Source: Alkalimarinus coralli
GTDB lineage: Bacteria; Pseudomonadota; Gammaproteobacteria; Pseudomonadales; Oleiphilaceae
Direction: 5' to 3'
Assembly: GCF_023650515.1 (NCBI RefSeq)
Contig: NZ_CP096016.1
Location: 2,504,001 to 2,568,000 of the forward strand
Length of the DNA: 64,000 bases
Under the pieces are notes generated by a model. That model had not been told where the DNA came from. It searched no databases and was given only the letters and a program-made list of their open reading frames with translations. This document shows positions 1 to 10,079 of this stretch, one piece after another. Each line of letters starts with the position of its first letter. Position 1 is the stretch's first letter. The translations under genes were made by a program, and so were the position numbers.

Positions 1-239
1 AGGCCATCAAAGTTAACGCCCAGAACCGCAATATCTGCTTTTTTATTCAGGAGGTTTAACTGGGGAATCTCTTCAATGCAGGGCTTACACCATGACGCCC
101 AATAATTTATGACGAGCCAGTTATTTTTGAACTCATTCAACGGCTTCTGCTCACCATTGGACAGCGTGAACTCTACCTGCCCGCAGCCAGATATCATCAC
201 ACTAATAATTAGCATCACCATACGAACAGAACCAACCAT
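1..239 (-). CDS. TlpA/thioredoxin-like lipoprotein (partial, 3' end outside window)
   Basis: The gene enters from the left edge and reads leftward; only the first 79 codons are present. The product starts MVGSVRMVML, has a short hydrophobic signal ending in a lipobox (ISGC), then a thioredoxin-fold start with the redox motif WCKPC in the context NYWASWCKPCIEEIPQL. In the TlpA/ResA family this CxxC reduces or isomerises disulfides outside the cytoplasm, often for cytochrome c maturation. Here it would be a membrane-anchored periplasmic reductase. It is divergent from the arsC-like gene, with about 100 bp between the starts. The exact physiological partner cannot be told from the fragment. Confidence 0.8.
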   Translation of the reverse strand, partial: MVGSVRMVMLIISVMISGCGQVEFTLSNGEQKPLNEFKNNWLVINYWASWCKPCIEEIPQLNLLNKKADIAVLGVNFDG

Positions 240-337
240 TACACCCTCGCAAAACAATAAGATAATGTGCCAATAATGATACGCTAACAGAAATCTTATA
301 GAATAGCGGCATTCGATTCAGCAAAGTAGGAATAACC

Positions 338-691
338 ATGACAACTAACGCAACGATCTATCATAACCCTCGATGCTCAAAGTCACGTCAAACCCTGGCG
401 CTATTAGAAGAAAAGGGGGTTAACCCCGAGATTGTTCTGTACCTGGAGACGCCGCCATCAGCAGAGCAGTTAAAAGACATTTTAGCCAAGCTATCTATGC
501 AGCCCAGACAGCTAATGCGCACGAAAGAGGCGCTATACAAAGAAAACGGTTTGGCTGATACCTCTTTGTCTGACGACCAGCTTATTGATGCCATGGTCAA
601 GTTCCCCAAATTGATTGAGCGCCCCATTGTGATTGCAAATAACAAAGCGGCTTTGGGCCGCCCTCCTGAAGACGTGCTTGAGATTTTATAA
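338..691 (+). CDS. arsC: ArsC-family arsenate reductase (glutaredoxin-dependent type)
   Basis: The 117-residue product has the usual size for ArsC/YfgD proteins. It opens with a strand and the catalytic motif HNPRCSKSRQTL, in which Cys13 would attack arsenate. Family motifs follow: LxxPPS (residues 38-43), the RTKE region near residue 60 and the C-terminal IERPIVI...ALGRPPE, where the conserved Arg residues shape the anion site. A Shine-Dalgarno TAGGA lies 7 nt before the ATG. The family reduces arsenate with glutathione/glutaredoxin, but many chromosomal YfgD-like members have no proven arsenate role. No arsR, arsB or acr3 lies beside it, so the physiological function is less sure than the fold. 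Confidence 0.88.
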   Translation: MTTNATIYHNPRCSKSRQTLALLEEKGVNPEIVLYLETPPSAEQLKDILAKLSMQPRQLMRTKEALYKENGLADTSLSDDQLIDAMVKFPKLIERPIVIANNKAALGRPPEDVLEIL

Positions 692-739
692 GCGCGTCAA
701 TCGTGAACTCATGCATCTGCATAAATTCACCCGGGCTGA

Positions 740-1405
<666 letters not shown>

Positions 1406-1434
1406 CGACGAAAAACCAATAGAGATAAAGCAAC

Positions 1435-1800
1435 ATGACACTGAACCAAAAAGTTAAATATTCCCAAGCCATCGCACTACTATCTTATCTGTTGCTGCTG
1501 GTTCTAATGGTCATATCGACTATTTTTTCTACACTCCCGCCAGAAGCATCCAGAGGTTTTATGCTGGCGATTAAAGTGGTTCCACTGATCATTTTTTTAC
1601 CTGGGCTACTAAAAGGCAATCTTAGAGCCCATATTTGGTTATGCTTCGTCGTACTATTCTATTTTACGCGATCTGTTGTAGATGCGTTCCTGACAGAAGG
1701 CGCTATATTGGAAGCCATCACAACAGCGACGACTGTGGTTTTATTTCTTGCGTCGATGATGAATGTCTACTGGCAAAAGCGCACCGGAGTTCAACTGTAA
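1435..1800 (+). CDS. DUF2069 small inner-membrane protein
   Basis: The 121-residue protein has four predicted membrane segments, at roughly residues 11-31, 43-60, 65-82 and 90-109. Its sequence character (charged N-terminus, PLxxFLPGLL motif, WLCFVVLFYF) matches the DUF2069 family. No biochemical role is established. It follows the wrbA-like gene closely and likely shares its transcript. Confidence 0.8.
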   Translation: MTLNQKVKYSQAIALLSYLLLLVLMVISTIFSTLPPEASRGFMLAIKVVPLIIFLPGLLKGNLRAHIWLCFVVLFYFTRSVVDAFLTEGAILEAITTATTVVLFLASMMNVYWQKRTGVQL

Positions 1801-1943
1801 TCTCTGTGCACATCAGATAACGATAATCCCTGCGGGCCTCAGGCATAAAGCTAAACAACCGTTATACTTAATATGCAATCAAGCACCACCAGTAGTACTA
1901 GCGGCTATTTTTCTGGTTAACTTAGACGGACTGTATCATTAAA

Positions 1944-3713
1944 ATGAATAATGTTGTTTCGCAAAAAATAAAAAAAACATTGGCTCTATCCGACGTTGTT
2001 AATCAGCTAGTGGCTGATGGAATCATTAACCAGGAAGACTCAGATCAACTCGTCAATCAATCGAAGTCAAGACAACAACTGTCTCTCCATCCACTGGAAA
2101 TAGTCGCAGAAGCTAACCTTAAAAATCGTTTGACTGATGAAATCCTTACACTGGATGCGCTGAGCCAATGGCTCGCCGACTGGGCCGAACAACCTCTATT
2201 CCATATTGACCCGCTTAAGGTCGATGCAAGCGGTATTGCCAATGCCATGTCATTTGCCTTTGCACAACGACATGGCATTCTAGCGGTGAGCATTTCCCCC
2301 ACTCAAGTAGTCGTGGCAAGCGCACAGCCATTTGTTGATGACTGGGTAGAGAACCTGCAGCATGTACTGCGCAAAAGCATCAAACATGTGGTCGCCAACC
2401 CATCTGACTTAAAACGTTTTACCATTGAATTCTACCAGCTCGCCAACTCCGTCAATAAAGCCACAGGTCAATCTCAAAGCAGTATTCAAAACTTTGAACA
2501 AATGCTTCAGCTTGGCAGCGATGCAAACCCCGATGCCAACGACCAGCACATCGTCAATATTGTCGACTGGCTTCTTCAGTATGCATTTGAACAACGGGCC
2601 AGTGACATTCACATTGAGCCTCGTCGCGAGATTTCCCAGGTTCGATTTCGTATTGATGGCGTATTGCATAATGTATACGAACTCCCCGCTCAGGTGGGTG
2701 TAGCCGTCATTAGCCGGCTGAAAATTCTAGGGCGACTTAACGTTGCGGAAAAGCGTAAACCACAGGATGGGCGTATCAAAACCAAAGGCGAAAACGATAA
2801 AGAGATCGAGCTTCGCCTTTCAACCTTGCCAACGGCCTTTGGCGAGAAAATGGTTATGCGGATATTCGACCCTGATGTACTGCTTCGTTCGTTCCCTGAC
2901 TTGGGGTTCTCAGCTGAAGATAGCCGCCGCTGGGAACATATGGCGACACAGCCGAACGGTATTATTCTGGTAACGGGACCGACAGGTTCAGGAAAAACAA
3001 CCACCCTTTACTCAACACTGAGACAACTGGCAACCACAGAAGTGAATGTCTGCACCATAGAAGACCCCATTGAGATGGTAGAGCCGTTGTTTAACCAGAT
3101 GCAGGTTCAACCCAATATCGACCTCTCGTTTTCGAGTGGCATTAAAGCTCTGATGAGACAAGACCCGGACATCATCATGATTGGTGAAATCCGAGACCTT
3201 GAAACGGCAGAAATGGCCACACAAGCCGCGCTCACGGGTCATTTGGTGCTTTCCACACTGCATACCAACGATGCCCCAAGCACAATCACCCGACTCATAG
3301 AATTAGGTGTTCCCTCTTATATCATTAAAGCAACGGTGCTCGGCGTAATGGCACAACGGCTGGTTCGAACCTTATGCCCCAAGTGCAAAGAACAGCACCC
3401 TATTGATGAAGAGGCCTGGAAGAGCATAACCGCCCCTTGGCGCGCCCCGGTGCCTCAAAATACCTGTCGCCCTGTTGGTTGCCTCGAATGCAGAGATACC
3501 GGATACAAAGGTCGAGCCGGGGTTTATGAAATTATGCCGATCAGCAACACCATAAAGCCTATTATCAGCGACAACTGCGATCTGGAGTCGCTGAGAAAGC
3601 AAGCGATTAAAGAGGGCATGCATAGTCTAAGGCTCAGCGGCGCCAATAAAGTGGGGGCAGGCCTCACGACAATCGAAGAAGTGCTAAGAGTGACGCCCCA
3701 AAGTATGCGCTAG
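1944..3713 (+). CDS. GspE/PilB-type secretion or pilus assembly ATPase
   Basis: The 589-residue protein has an N-terminal T2SSE-like domain (about 1-160) and a RecA-like ATPase core. The Walker A motif GPTGSGKTTT lies near residue 344, an Asp box follows at CTIEDPIEMVE, the Walker B-like DPDIIMIGEIRD lies near 408 and a His box at HLVLSTLHTND. Two Cys pairs (CPKC near 477 and CLEC near 512) form the zinc-binding insertion typical of GspE/PilB. Such hexameric ATPases power type II secretion or type IV pilus extension at the inner membrane. No gspD, gspF or pilC gene adjoins it, so it is an orphan here and its system is unknown. Confidence 0.9.
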   Translation: MNNVVSQKIKKTLALSDVVNQLVADGIINQEDSDQLVNQSKSRQQLSLHPLEIVAEANLKNRLTDEILTLDALSQWLADWAEQPLFHIDPLKVDASGIANAMSFAFAQRHGILAVSISPTQVVVASAQPFVDDWVENLQHVLRKSIKHVVANPSDLKRFTIEFYQLANSVNKATGQSQSSIQNFEQMLQLGSDANPDANDQHIVNIVDWLLQYAFEQRASDIHIEPRREISQVRFRIDGVLHNVYELPAQVGVAVISRLKILGRLNVAEKRKPQDGRIKTKGENDKEIELRLSTLPTAFGEKMVMRIFDPDVLLRSFPDLGFSAEDSRRWEHMATQPNGIILVTGPTGSGKTTTLYSTLRQLATTEVNVCTIEDPIEMVEPLFNQMQVQPNIDLSFSSGIKALMRQDPDIIMIGEIRDLETAEMATQAALTGHLVLSTLHTNDAPSTITRLIELGVPSYIIKATVLGVMAQRLVRTLCPKCKEQHPIDEEAWKSITAPWRAPVPQNTCRPVGCLECRDTGYKGRAGVYEIMPISNTIKPIISDNCDLESLRKQAIKEGMHSLRLSGANKVGAGLTTIEEVLRVTPQSMR

Positions 3714-3883
3714 AGATTCTAGTGCTTGCTCTCGCCTCACAGCCTTTCAGGTGAATTCAGCTCACCTATACCAACATATAATTCGTTTGCAAACAGCCCT
3801 ATTCTCAGTTTAGTCTAATCTTCTGACCTTCGGTCAATTACCCTTTTACACTGTATACACGCAATCGTGATTTGGATAGCCAG

Positions 3884-6307
3884 ATGATAGATAAATTCAA
3901 TAATTGGGTCATCAACCACTTTTTCATTACCACACTCATCGTACTAGCTGTTGTAGGTCTTACGGCTACGAACCTCCCCAACATTAAGTTCGACTCAGAC
4001 TACCGGATATTTTTCAGCGAAGATAATCCACAGCTACAGGCATTTGAAGCGCTACAGGGTAACTACACCAAAAACGATAGTGTGATGTTTGTGGTTGCCC
4101 CCAAAGATGGCAATGCATTTTCAGCGAAGACATTATCATTAGTAGAAGATCTGACAGAACAAGCCTGGAAGTTGCCCTACTCTCAACGCGTAGACTCTAT
4201 CACCAACTATCAGCATACCGAGGCAGAAGATGACGACCTGATCGTCGAAGATTTGGTAAGCAATGCACCGGCAAAAACATCGGAGGAGCTGAACGCTGCA
4301 CAACAGGTTGCGCTTAACGAGCCCTCTCTGGTCAAAAGGCTCATCGCAGAAGACAGCCGCGTGACTGCAGTTAATGTGACGGTAGAAATTCCTGGCATTA
4401 ACAACACGAAAGAGCTTCCCGTTGTCATTGATGCTGCTCGCAATTTAAGGCAACAATTTCTGGAAAAATATGACGATGTCGATATCTATCTTACAGGCCG
4501 CGTAATCAACAACTATGCGTTTAAAGAAGCAAGTTTGTTTGACCTGTCGCATATTGTTCCCCTGGCATTTCTAATCGCAATGCTTTGTATCTCAGCGTAT
4601 ATGTTCGCTGCCAGTGGAAGCCTCATTACAATGGTAAGTGGCACCATAGCGACATTAGCCGTGATCATTACCTCAATCCTTTTTGCCCAGGGTATCGCCA
4701 TAGGGTCAGGCATACATATGTCACCACCGGCAGCAAATGCGCCAACCATGATACTGACATTGGCTATCGCAGACAGCATTCATATATTGGTGACATTTTT
4801 CCATCATATGCGCCTGGGCGAAGACAAAAAAACAGCGATTCGAGAAAGTTTGCGGATTAACCATCAACCGGTGTTTCTGACCAGTATCACGACGCTGGTG
4901 GGCTTTCTTTCGTTGAATTTCAGTGATGCACCGCCATTTAGAGACCTCGGAAACATTGTCGCAATCGGGGTATTTGGCGCTTGGCTGTTTTCTATTACGC
5001 TTCTTCCAGCGTTAATGATGATGCTCCCTGTAAAAGTCAAAAAGGCTCATGAAGAGAATGTCGGCTGGACAGGCCGTTTAGCAGATGGGTTAATTAAGCA
5101 CTATCGGAAAGTGCTGACAGCCAGCATTGTGGCGATTCTAAGCTGCGGGGCTTTCCTGCCTGCTAACGAACTTAATGATGTCTGGTCAGAGTACTTTCAT
5201 GAAAGCATGCCCCAACGGCAGGCCAGTGATTTTACCAGAACGAACCTTACGGGCTTAAACAACATCTCATACGCCATTGAGTCGGGCGAAGTAGGCGGTA
5301 TCAGTGAACCAGCCTATCTGACCCAGCTAGACAAGATAACAAAATGGTTCAGACAGCAGCCGGAAGTAATCCATGTTAATACCTTTACCGATGTCATCAA
5401 ACGACTCAATAAGAATATGCATGGCGATGACCCTGAGTGGTATTCACTGCCAGACAACCGTGAGCTGGCCGCTCAATATTTGCTGCTGTACGAAATGTCA
5501 TTGCCCTTTGGCCTCGACTTGAACAATCAGATCAATGTCGACAAATCGGCTACGCGACTCACGGTAACGGTTAAAAACCTGTCAACCAATCAACTGCTAG
5601 ATTTACAGTCACGGGCCAACAGCTGGCTTAGCGAAAACGCAGAAGGCGTGACTATAGGAGAAGGCTCAAGCAGTGACGTCATGTTTGCTCATATTGGTTA
5701 TCGCAATGTCCGCACCATGCTGGAAGGAACCTTTTTGGCACTGCTACTCATTTCTGCAATGCTTGCAGTAAGCCTTCGATCTTTCAGATACGGGTTAATC
5801 AGTCTGCTGCCTAACCTTCTACCCGCGTTCGTAGCATTCGGTTTATGGGGAATGTTTGTCGGCCGCGTCGGCTTGGGGCTTTCGGTCGTAGCAGGCATGA
5901 CTCTCGGCATCGTAGTGGATTACTCAGTACACTTTCTAAGTAAGTTTCTGCGCGCCAAGCGTGAATCGGGGTTGAGCACCGAAGATGCTATCAGGTATGC
6001 TTTCAGCACCGTAGGCGTTGCTTTATTTGTAACGACCATTATTTTGTTTGCCAACTTCTCGGTACTTGCGCTATCTGATTTTGGCCTTAACTCACAAATG
6101 GGATTACTCACAGCAGTGACCATCGTTGTCGCGCTACTCATTGATTTTTTCTTTCTACCCCCGTTACTATTGTTTTTGAATAGTAAGGGACACTTAGGTC
6201 AAAAGATTGGCCAAAAGAGACAGACTGATAACAAGGCGCAACAAAACTCACAAGCGTCAACCACACCGATAATCGAAGATCCAGCCACTGCCCCGCTGGC
6301 TAAATAG
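3884..6307 (+). CDS. RND superfamily (MMPL-type) exporter
   Basis: The protein is about 807 residues from the ATG at 3884; a TTG at 3872 in the same frame is an alternative start, and neither has a strong Shine-Dalgarno. It has the duplicated RND layout: a first membrane helix, a large periplasmic loop (about 35-220), five or so helices (about 225-390), a second first-helix (about 410), a second loop, and a final helix cluster (about 620-775). The short two-loop architecture and motifs such as LTLAIADSIHILV and GMTLGIVVDYSVHFLSKF fit MMPL/hydrophobe-exporter-like proteins, not AcrB pumps. The tail is hydrophilic. It is followed 24 bp later by a LolA-like gene, a pairing that suggests lipid or lipoprotein transport to the outer membrane. 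Confidence 0.87.
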   Translation: MIDKFNNWVINHFFITTLIVLAVVGLTATNLPNIKFDSDYRIFFSEDNPQLQAFEALQGNYTKNDSVMFVVAPKDGNAFSAKTLSLVEDLTEQAWKLPYSQRVDSITNYQHTEAEDDDLIVEDLVSNAPAKTSEELNAAQQVALNEPSLVKRLIAEDSRVTAVNVTVEIPGINNTKELPVVIDAARNLRQQFLEKYDDVDIYLTGRVINNYAFKEASLFDLSHIVPLAFLIAMLCISAYMFAASGSLITMVSGTIATLAVIITSILFAQGIAIGSGIHMSPPAANAPTMILTLAIADSIHILVTFFHHMRLGEDKKTAIRESLRINHQPVFLTSITTLVGFLSLNFSDAPPFRDLGNIVAIGVFGAWLFSITLLPALMMMLPVKVKKAHEENVGWTGRLADGLIKHYRKVLTASIVAILSCGAFLPANELNDVWSEYFHESMPQRQASDFTRTNLTGLNNISYAIESGEVGGISEPAYLTQLDKITKWFRQQPEVIHVNTFTDVIKRLNKNMHGDDPEWYSLPDNRELAAQYLLLYEMSLPFGLDLNNQINVDKSATRLTVTVKNLSTNQLLDLQSRANSWLSENAEGVTIGEGSSSDVMFAHIGYRNVRTMLEGTFLALLLISAMLAVSLRSFRYGLISLLPNLLPAFVAFGLWGMFVGRVGLGLSVVAGMTLGIVVDYSVHFLSKFLRAKRESGLSTEDAIRYAFSTVGVALFVTTIILFANFSVLALSDFGLNSQMGLLTAVTIVVALLIDFFFLPPLLLFLNSKGHLGQKIGQKRQTDNKAQQNSQASTTPIIEDPATAPLAK

Positions 6308-6331
6308 CGTGTTTAAGGAGAACAGCTAAAA

Positions 6332-7120
6332 ATGAACAAAACCATATCATCATTACTTATGGGTGCTGCTCTTATTGCACCTGTAACCACCTTTGCTGAA
6401 ACCCCGGAAGAGAAAGGATATGCAATCGCTGTAGAAGCAGACAACCGAAACCTGGGCTGGAAAGACTCTACTGCGGATATGACCATGGTGCTTCGCAACA
6501 AACGTGGCGACGAGAGTGTCCGAACGCTGAGAGTTAAGTCTTTAGAAGTTCAGGATGATGGAGACAAAAGCCTTACTATCTTTGATGAACCAAAAGACGT
6601 GCGAGGAACAGCCCTGCTCACCTTCACCCACAAGGTAGAACCGGATGACCAATGGCTCTACCTGCCAGCACTAAAGCGTGTAAAGCGAATTGCATCCCGA
6701 AACAAGTCAGGCCCATTTATGGGTAGTGAATTTGCGTTCGAAGATATGAGCTCGCAGGAAATAGAAAAGTACGACTACAAATACCTGAAAGACGAGCCGT
6801 GCGGAGAGTTAACCTGCTTTGTCGTAGAACGTTTCCCTAAAGATGAAAACTCAGGCTACACCCGCCAGATTGCATGGATAGACCAAGCCGAATACCGAGT
6901 GCAAAAGGTAGATTACTATGATCGTAAAGAGTCTTTACTCAAAACCCTGACGGTATCAAAGTATAACCAGTACCTTGCTAAATACTGGCGTCCATCCGAG
7001 AGTTTGATGGTGAATCATCAGACTAAGAAAAGCACAACCTTGACTTGGGAGAACTATCAGTTTCAAACCGGCCTATCTGATAGCGATTTCACAAAAAACA
7101 GTTTGAAACGGGCACGGTAG
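6332..7120 (+). CDS. LolA-like outer membrane lipoprotein-sorting protein
   Basis: The 262-residue product has a cleavable signal peptide (residues 1-22, cut after TTFA). The mature part matches the family annotated as outer membrane lipoprotein-sorting protein, a LolA/LolB-like half-barrel fold; the region DQWLYLPALKRVKRI near residue 110 is typical. A strong AAGGAG lies upstream and the gap from the RND gene is 24 bp, so the two are very likely one operon. The inferred role is a periplasmic carrier that takes a hydrophobic substrate from the exporter. The substrate is unknown. Confidence 0.83.
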   Translation: MNKTISSLLMGAALIAPVTTFAETPEEKGYAIAVEADNRNLGWKDSTADMTMVLRNKRGDESVRTLRVKSLEVQDDGDKSLTIFDEPKDVRGTALLTFTHKVEPDDQWLYLPALKRVKRIASRNKSGPFMGSEFAFEDMSSQEIEKYDYKYLKDEPCGELTCFVVERFPKDENSGYTRQIAWIDQAEYRVQKVDYYDRKESLLKTLTVSKYNQYLAKYWRPSESLMVNHQTKKSTTLTWENYQFQTGLSDSDFTKNSLKRAR

Positions 7121-7157
7121 AGCGAAAGAATCCAAGGCCCTTATCGTCTGAAATTGA

Positions 7158-7200
7158 TATCTGTGGATACGCTATTACATATCCACAGATAAAGCGTTTT
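7158..7200. terminator. Probable terminator between convergent genes
   Basis: A perfect 12-bp inverted repeat (7158-7169 with 7180-7191) is followed on the plus strand by AAGCGTTTTT. It lies between the convergent genes ending at 7120 and 7232, so it most likely ends the RND/LolA-like transcript and may act in both directions. Confidence 0.65.
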
Positions 7201-7231
7201 TGATTAAAAACGTATATTGTTCACATTAAAG

Positions 7232-8974
7232 CTATGGCGCTGGAGGTGCTTGGCCATTCCACTCTGTTTGCGGAAGCCAATTATTAAGAGGAACCACCTT
7301 AAAGCTACCGTCATTAGCCACGACAAACTCAAATACTTCCCAAGCGATATTAGGAGCAGTCGCCAAAGGGTATGTATTCCAGTTTACATTACTACCCACC
7401 TCTCCTTTAGGAGGATAAAACATGGTAATCTTTCCATTAATATTCAACTCTACACGAGAATCTGACACCTTCCTTACACTAGGGTAAAATCCTCCAATAA
7501 TTTCACCAGGAACATCAGGAAAGTAATCACTTAATTCATTTCTTACAACATAGCGGTACGTTCCTGGTTGAGGAAACTGAACAATAATTAAAAGCACCTC
7601 CCCAGAGCTAACTCCATCATTAGTGTACATTTCCATAAAGGGAAAACTAAGTAAATCTCCACTACCTCCTTGACCATTAGGAGTCACGAGTCCATCCCAA
7701 TATGAACTCTCATCTTCATATATAGGAGCATTCAATTCGGCATAAAGAGAGTCAGACTGATCCACAATAGAAGAGTAAAGCCCTGAGTAACGGTCAGCAG
7801 GAGTTACCCAACTCATCTTAACGGTAATACCACCACCCGAACTCACCAAACACTGACCTAACTGCTCATCCGTTTTACCGGTCGTTGTATAGAGATTGCT
7901 AGTTTGTACCCCTAATTGAAACCCAAATACAGTCACCGATGCATTGGCTTTTGCCGCTACAGAGAAGTTACCCTGTGTATCCGTAACCGTGTTGGCAGAA
8001 CCGGAATAGTCAACTCCATTGGCAATAACATTTATATTTGGCAATCGGTTGCCTTTAACATCTTCTACACATCCAGTTATTAGTATTTGCTCATACAAAT
8101 CATCAGCATTCCATGTAGAGAAGTGGCTTACCTCGCCTTCATAATACATTTCTTTGCCGTCCTTCACCAAAACAGCAGAACCCTCCGCAACCCAATATCC
8201 AGTCGTTTTATTGTAGTAATACAAAGGAATGGTTGATGGCGGATTACCTGACTTGTCAGATAACGGAATACGGATAGTAGAAACAGTGCCTTCTTTTAAA
8301 TTTAAGGCGTTACCGGAACTGTCTTCAAAGGTGGCCGTAATAGCACCAAAACTTTCTATTAATCCAGGCGTAGTCGCTGCCCCAGCATTCACGTCAACCA
8401 TTTCACCTGGCATTAAATTAATATCTTGTGCGGCGTCTATTACCGTAAGATTAAGTGTAACTTCACCGTCAGGGGTACTTCCATCAGCTTTTACCAGCCC
8501 TCCCGCAGGCAAAATTACACTGGCCGGAGAGTTGTCGTCGTTGAGAGTCTGTTGCAAACTCGAGTCAAACCGGACAGACAGATCAACGGGTAACATGCTC
8601 ACATTTAAAATATTATTAACCGACTCCTTATCGAGATAGATAACGTCAGCATGCCCTGCATAGCCAGCCCCTTCAAAGTTGATCAGCAATCTGCCTGCTG
8701 GCGGAGTACCGGACAAAGAGTAGCGGCCATCATTATCTGTAATAGTCGAATGCTCACCTGCCGACACCTGAATATTCTGGAGGCCAACACCGGTATCGTA
8801 GTTAGTTGCCCAACCTGATACATAGCTCTCAGTAGTAGTTTCTTCAGCATTAGCCTCAAGCACTGTTGTGTCTAACGCACTGGCAGCGGTTGGTGACGTA
8901 TCTGAGCTACCTCCTCCGCCACAAGCGCTTAAAACCAGACTGGTAATGAATATTGCACTGTATTTTTTGTACAT
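7232..8974 (-). CDS. Lipoprotein with carboxypeptidase-regulatory-like domains
   Basis: The 580-residue product has a lipoprotein signal (lipobox LSAC, Cys18) followed by a Gly-rich GGGGSS linker and a Thr/Ala-rich spacer. Two segments look like carboxypeptidase regulatory-like beta-sandwich domains: about 50-110 (GWATNYDTGVGLQNIQV...DGRYSLSG) and about 298-355 (GCVEDVKGNRLPNINV...TQGNFSV). The rest has no motif I recognise. It is probably a surface or periplasmic lipoprotein; position +2 is Gly, not Asp, consistent with outer-membrane sorting. The gene stands alone, convergent with the exporter operon, and its function is unknown. Confidence 0.75.
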   Translation of the reverse strand: MYKKYSAIFITSLVLSACGGGGSSDTSPTAASALDTTVLEANAEETTTESYVSGWATNYDTGVGLQNIQVSAGEHSTITDNDGRYSLSGTPPAGRLLINFEGAGYAGHADVIYLDKESVNNILNVSMLPVDLSVRFDSSLQQTLNDDNSPASVILPAGGLVKADGSTPDGEVTLNLTVIDAAQDINLMPGEMVDVNAGAATTPGLIESFGAITATFEDSSGNALNLKEGTVSTIRIPLSDKSGNPPSTIPLYYYNKTTGYWVAEGSAVLVKDGKEMYYEGEVSHFSTWNADDLYEQILITGCVEDVKGNRLPNINVIANGVDYSGSANTVTDTQGNFSVAAKANASVTVFGFQLGVQTSNLYTTTGKTDEQLGQCLVSSGGGITVKMSWVTPADRYSGLYSSIVDQSDSLYAELNAPIYEDESSYWDGLVTPNGQGGSGDLLSFPFMEMYTNDGVSSGEVLLIIVQFPQPGTYRYVVRNELSDYFPDVPGEIIGGFYPSVRKVSDSRVELNINGKITMFYPPKGEVGSNVNWNTYPLATAPNIAWEVFEFVVANDGSFKVVPLNNWLPQTEWNGQAPPAP

Positions 8975-9188
8975 TTTAAATCCTTTTAATAATAATGAGA
9001 TCAGCCATTCCTTTGACTTCAGTCGTACCTCCTTTCATCACGGCTACGAGGTGCTTACTGTGACAGAGTTTTTGTATCCTTGATGAAGCGGAATCAGGAT
9101 TTCTGGACACTGACCGATAGAACCAAGCCTTGCATTTTCTCTAAGATGAAAAAAAATGGTGCCTGCCAAGGCTTAACATATACGTTGA

Positions 9189-9560
9189 TTATTCATCATC
9201 GTCATTACCGCACCTTTTCTCCATAGCTTCAGTAATACCTGCTGACTCAACGGCTTTTCTCCATTTCGGGTATAAACACTGGTTATACGCCAAGTCGCCC
9301 CCCATACCTTCACCTGTGTTTTTTATTGGATGATTAACCAGGCAGTAACGCAAGCTTTCCTCCATACCGTCTAAATAACTTTCAATCGCCGCATCAGACA
9401 ACCCATAACAAGCCACAGCTTGTTTAAATTCAGCTGACTGTCTTATTTCGCTCATTTCCTTTTCTACAGCACCCTCTACACTGCCTGTCGATGCATTGGC
9501 TGAAAGGCTTATTATTGCTAAAGCGACCAATTGAAATATTTTAAGTGTGTATCGTTTCAT
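9189..9560 (-). CDS. Small exported protein, unknown function
   Basis: The 123-residue protein has a signal peptide (about 1-23, cleavage after SANA). The mature part contains four Cys residues and an acidic end (GNDDDE). I do not recognise a family. It follows another 123-residue exported protein on the same strand after 31 bp, with an AGGG-like ribosome site, so the pair probably forms an operon. Confidence 0.6.
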   Translation of the reverse strand: MKRYTLKIFQLVALAIISLSANASTGSVEGAVEKEMSEIRQSAEFKQAVACYGLSDAAIESYLDGMEESLRYCLVNHPIKNTGEGMGGDLAYNQCLYPKWRKAVESAGITEAMEKRCGNDDDE

Positions 9561-9591
9561 TTATATAATCCCTTGTTTTTTTTGTGTTCTA

Positions 9592-9963
9592 TTAGCTACC
9601 AACAGACACCCAGTCCGCGCAATTTTTTTTAATTTCGGCCTTAAAATTTGGGTCAGAATAAAATGCAGGCATATCGTAATACCAATCAACACCTTCGCCT
9701 GATAAATGCTTGCATCCCCCAAAAATTTTTTTCCCTCTAGAACTAACTGATGGGCACGCTCCCTTTGAGTAAATATCAGCTGCATCAGGTATCATGTTAT
9801 ACATCTGTCTTGTCATAGTTGTTTCCAAACATGCAGCCTCCATTTCTTTATGAAGCACGACCCCTTGATCAGCCACGCCGGTTAACGCAAACAAACTTAA
9901 TGACATGAGGCTAACAAACGATAAGCAGCGATTAGTGTTGAGGTGTTTCCGAAAAGTATTCAT
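9592..9963 (-). CDS. Small exported protein, unknown function
   Basis: The 123-residue product has a long-n-region signal peptide (about 1-31, cleavage near GVA). Its mature part has four Cys (AACLE, GACPS, GGCKH, KNCAD), consistent with a disulfide-bonded periplasmic or secreted protein. An AAGGA Shine-Dalgarno lies 7 nt upstream of the ATG. No family is recognised. It is the first gene of a probable two-gene unit with the exported protein downstream. Confidence 0.62.
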   Translation of the reverse strand: MNTFRKHLNTNRCLSFVSLMSLSLFALTGVADQGVVLHKEMEAACLETTMTRQMYNMIPDAADIYSKGACPSVSSRGKKIFGGCKHLSGEGVDWYYDMPAFYSDPNFKAEIKKNCADWVSVGS

Positions 9964-10079
9964 TTAATAATCCTTATAACGCATTTATTTAAAACCCAGA
10001 TCCCATGGGCACGCATTTTGTTTAACTAAGACCGAGAACAAACCAATATTGAAGCATGCCCTCTTTCATAGAAGGTTAA

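Noticed and set aside
2690-3004. Long antisense frame over the GspE-type gene
   Set aside because: It mirrors a strongly conserved ATPase coding region, has no ribosome site and encodes no recognisable domain.
9120-9188. Terminator after the small exported-protein pair
   Set aside because: A T-run exists on the minus strand, but the preceding stem is only four base pairs.
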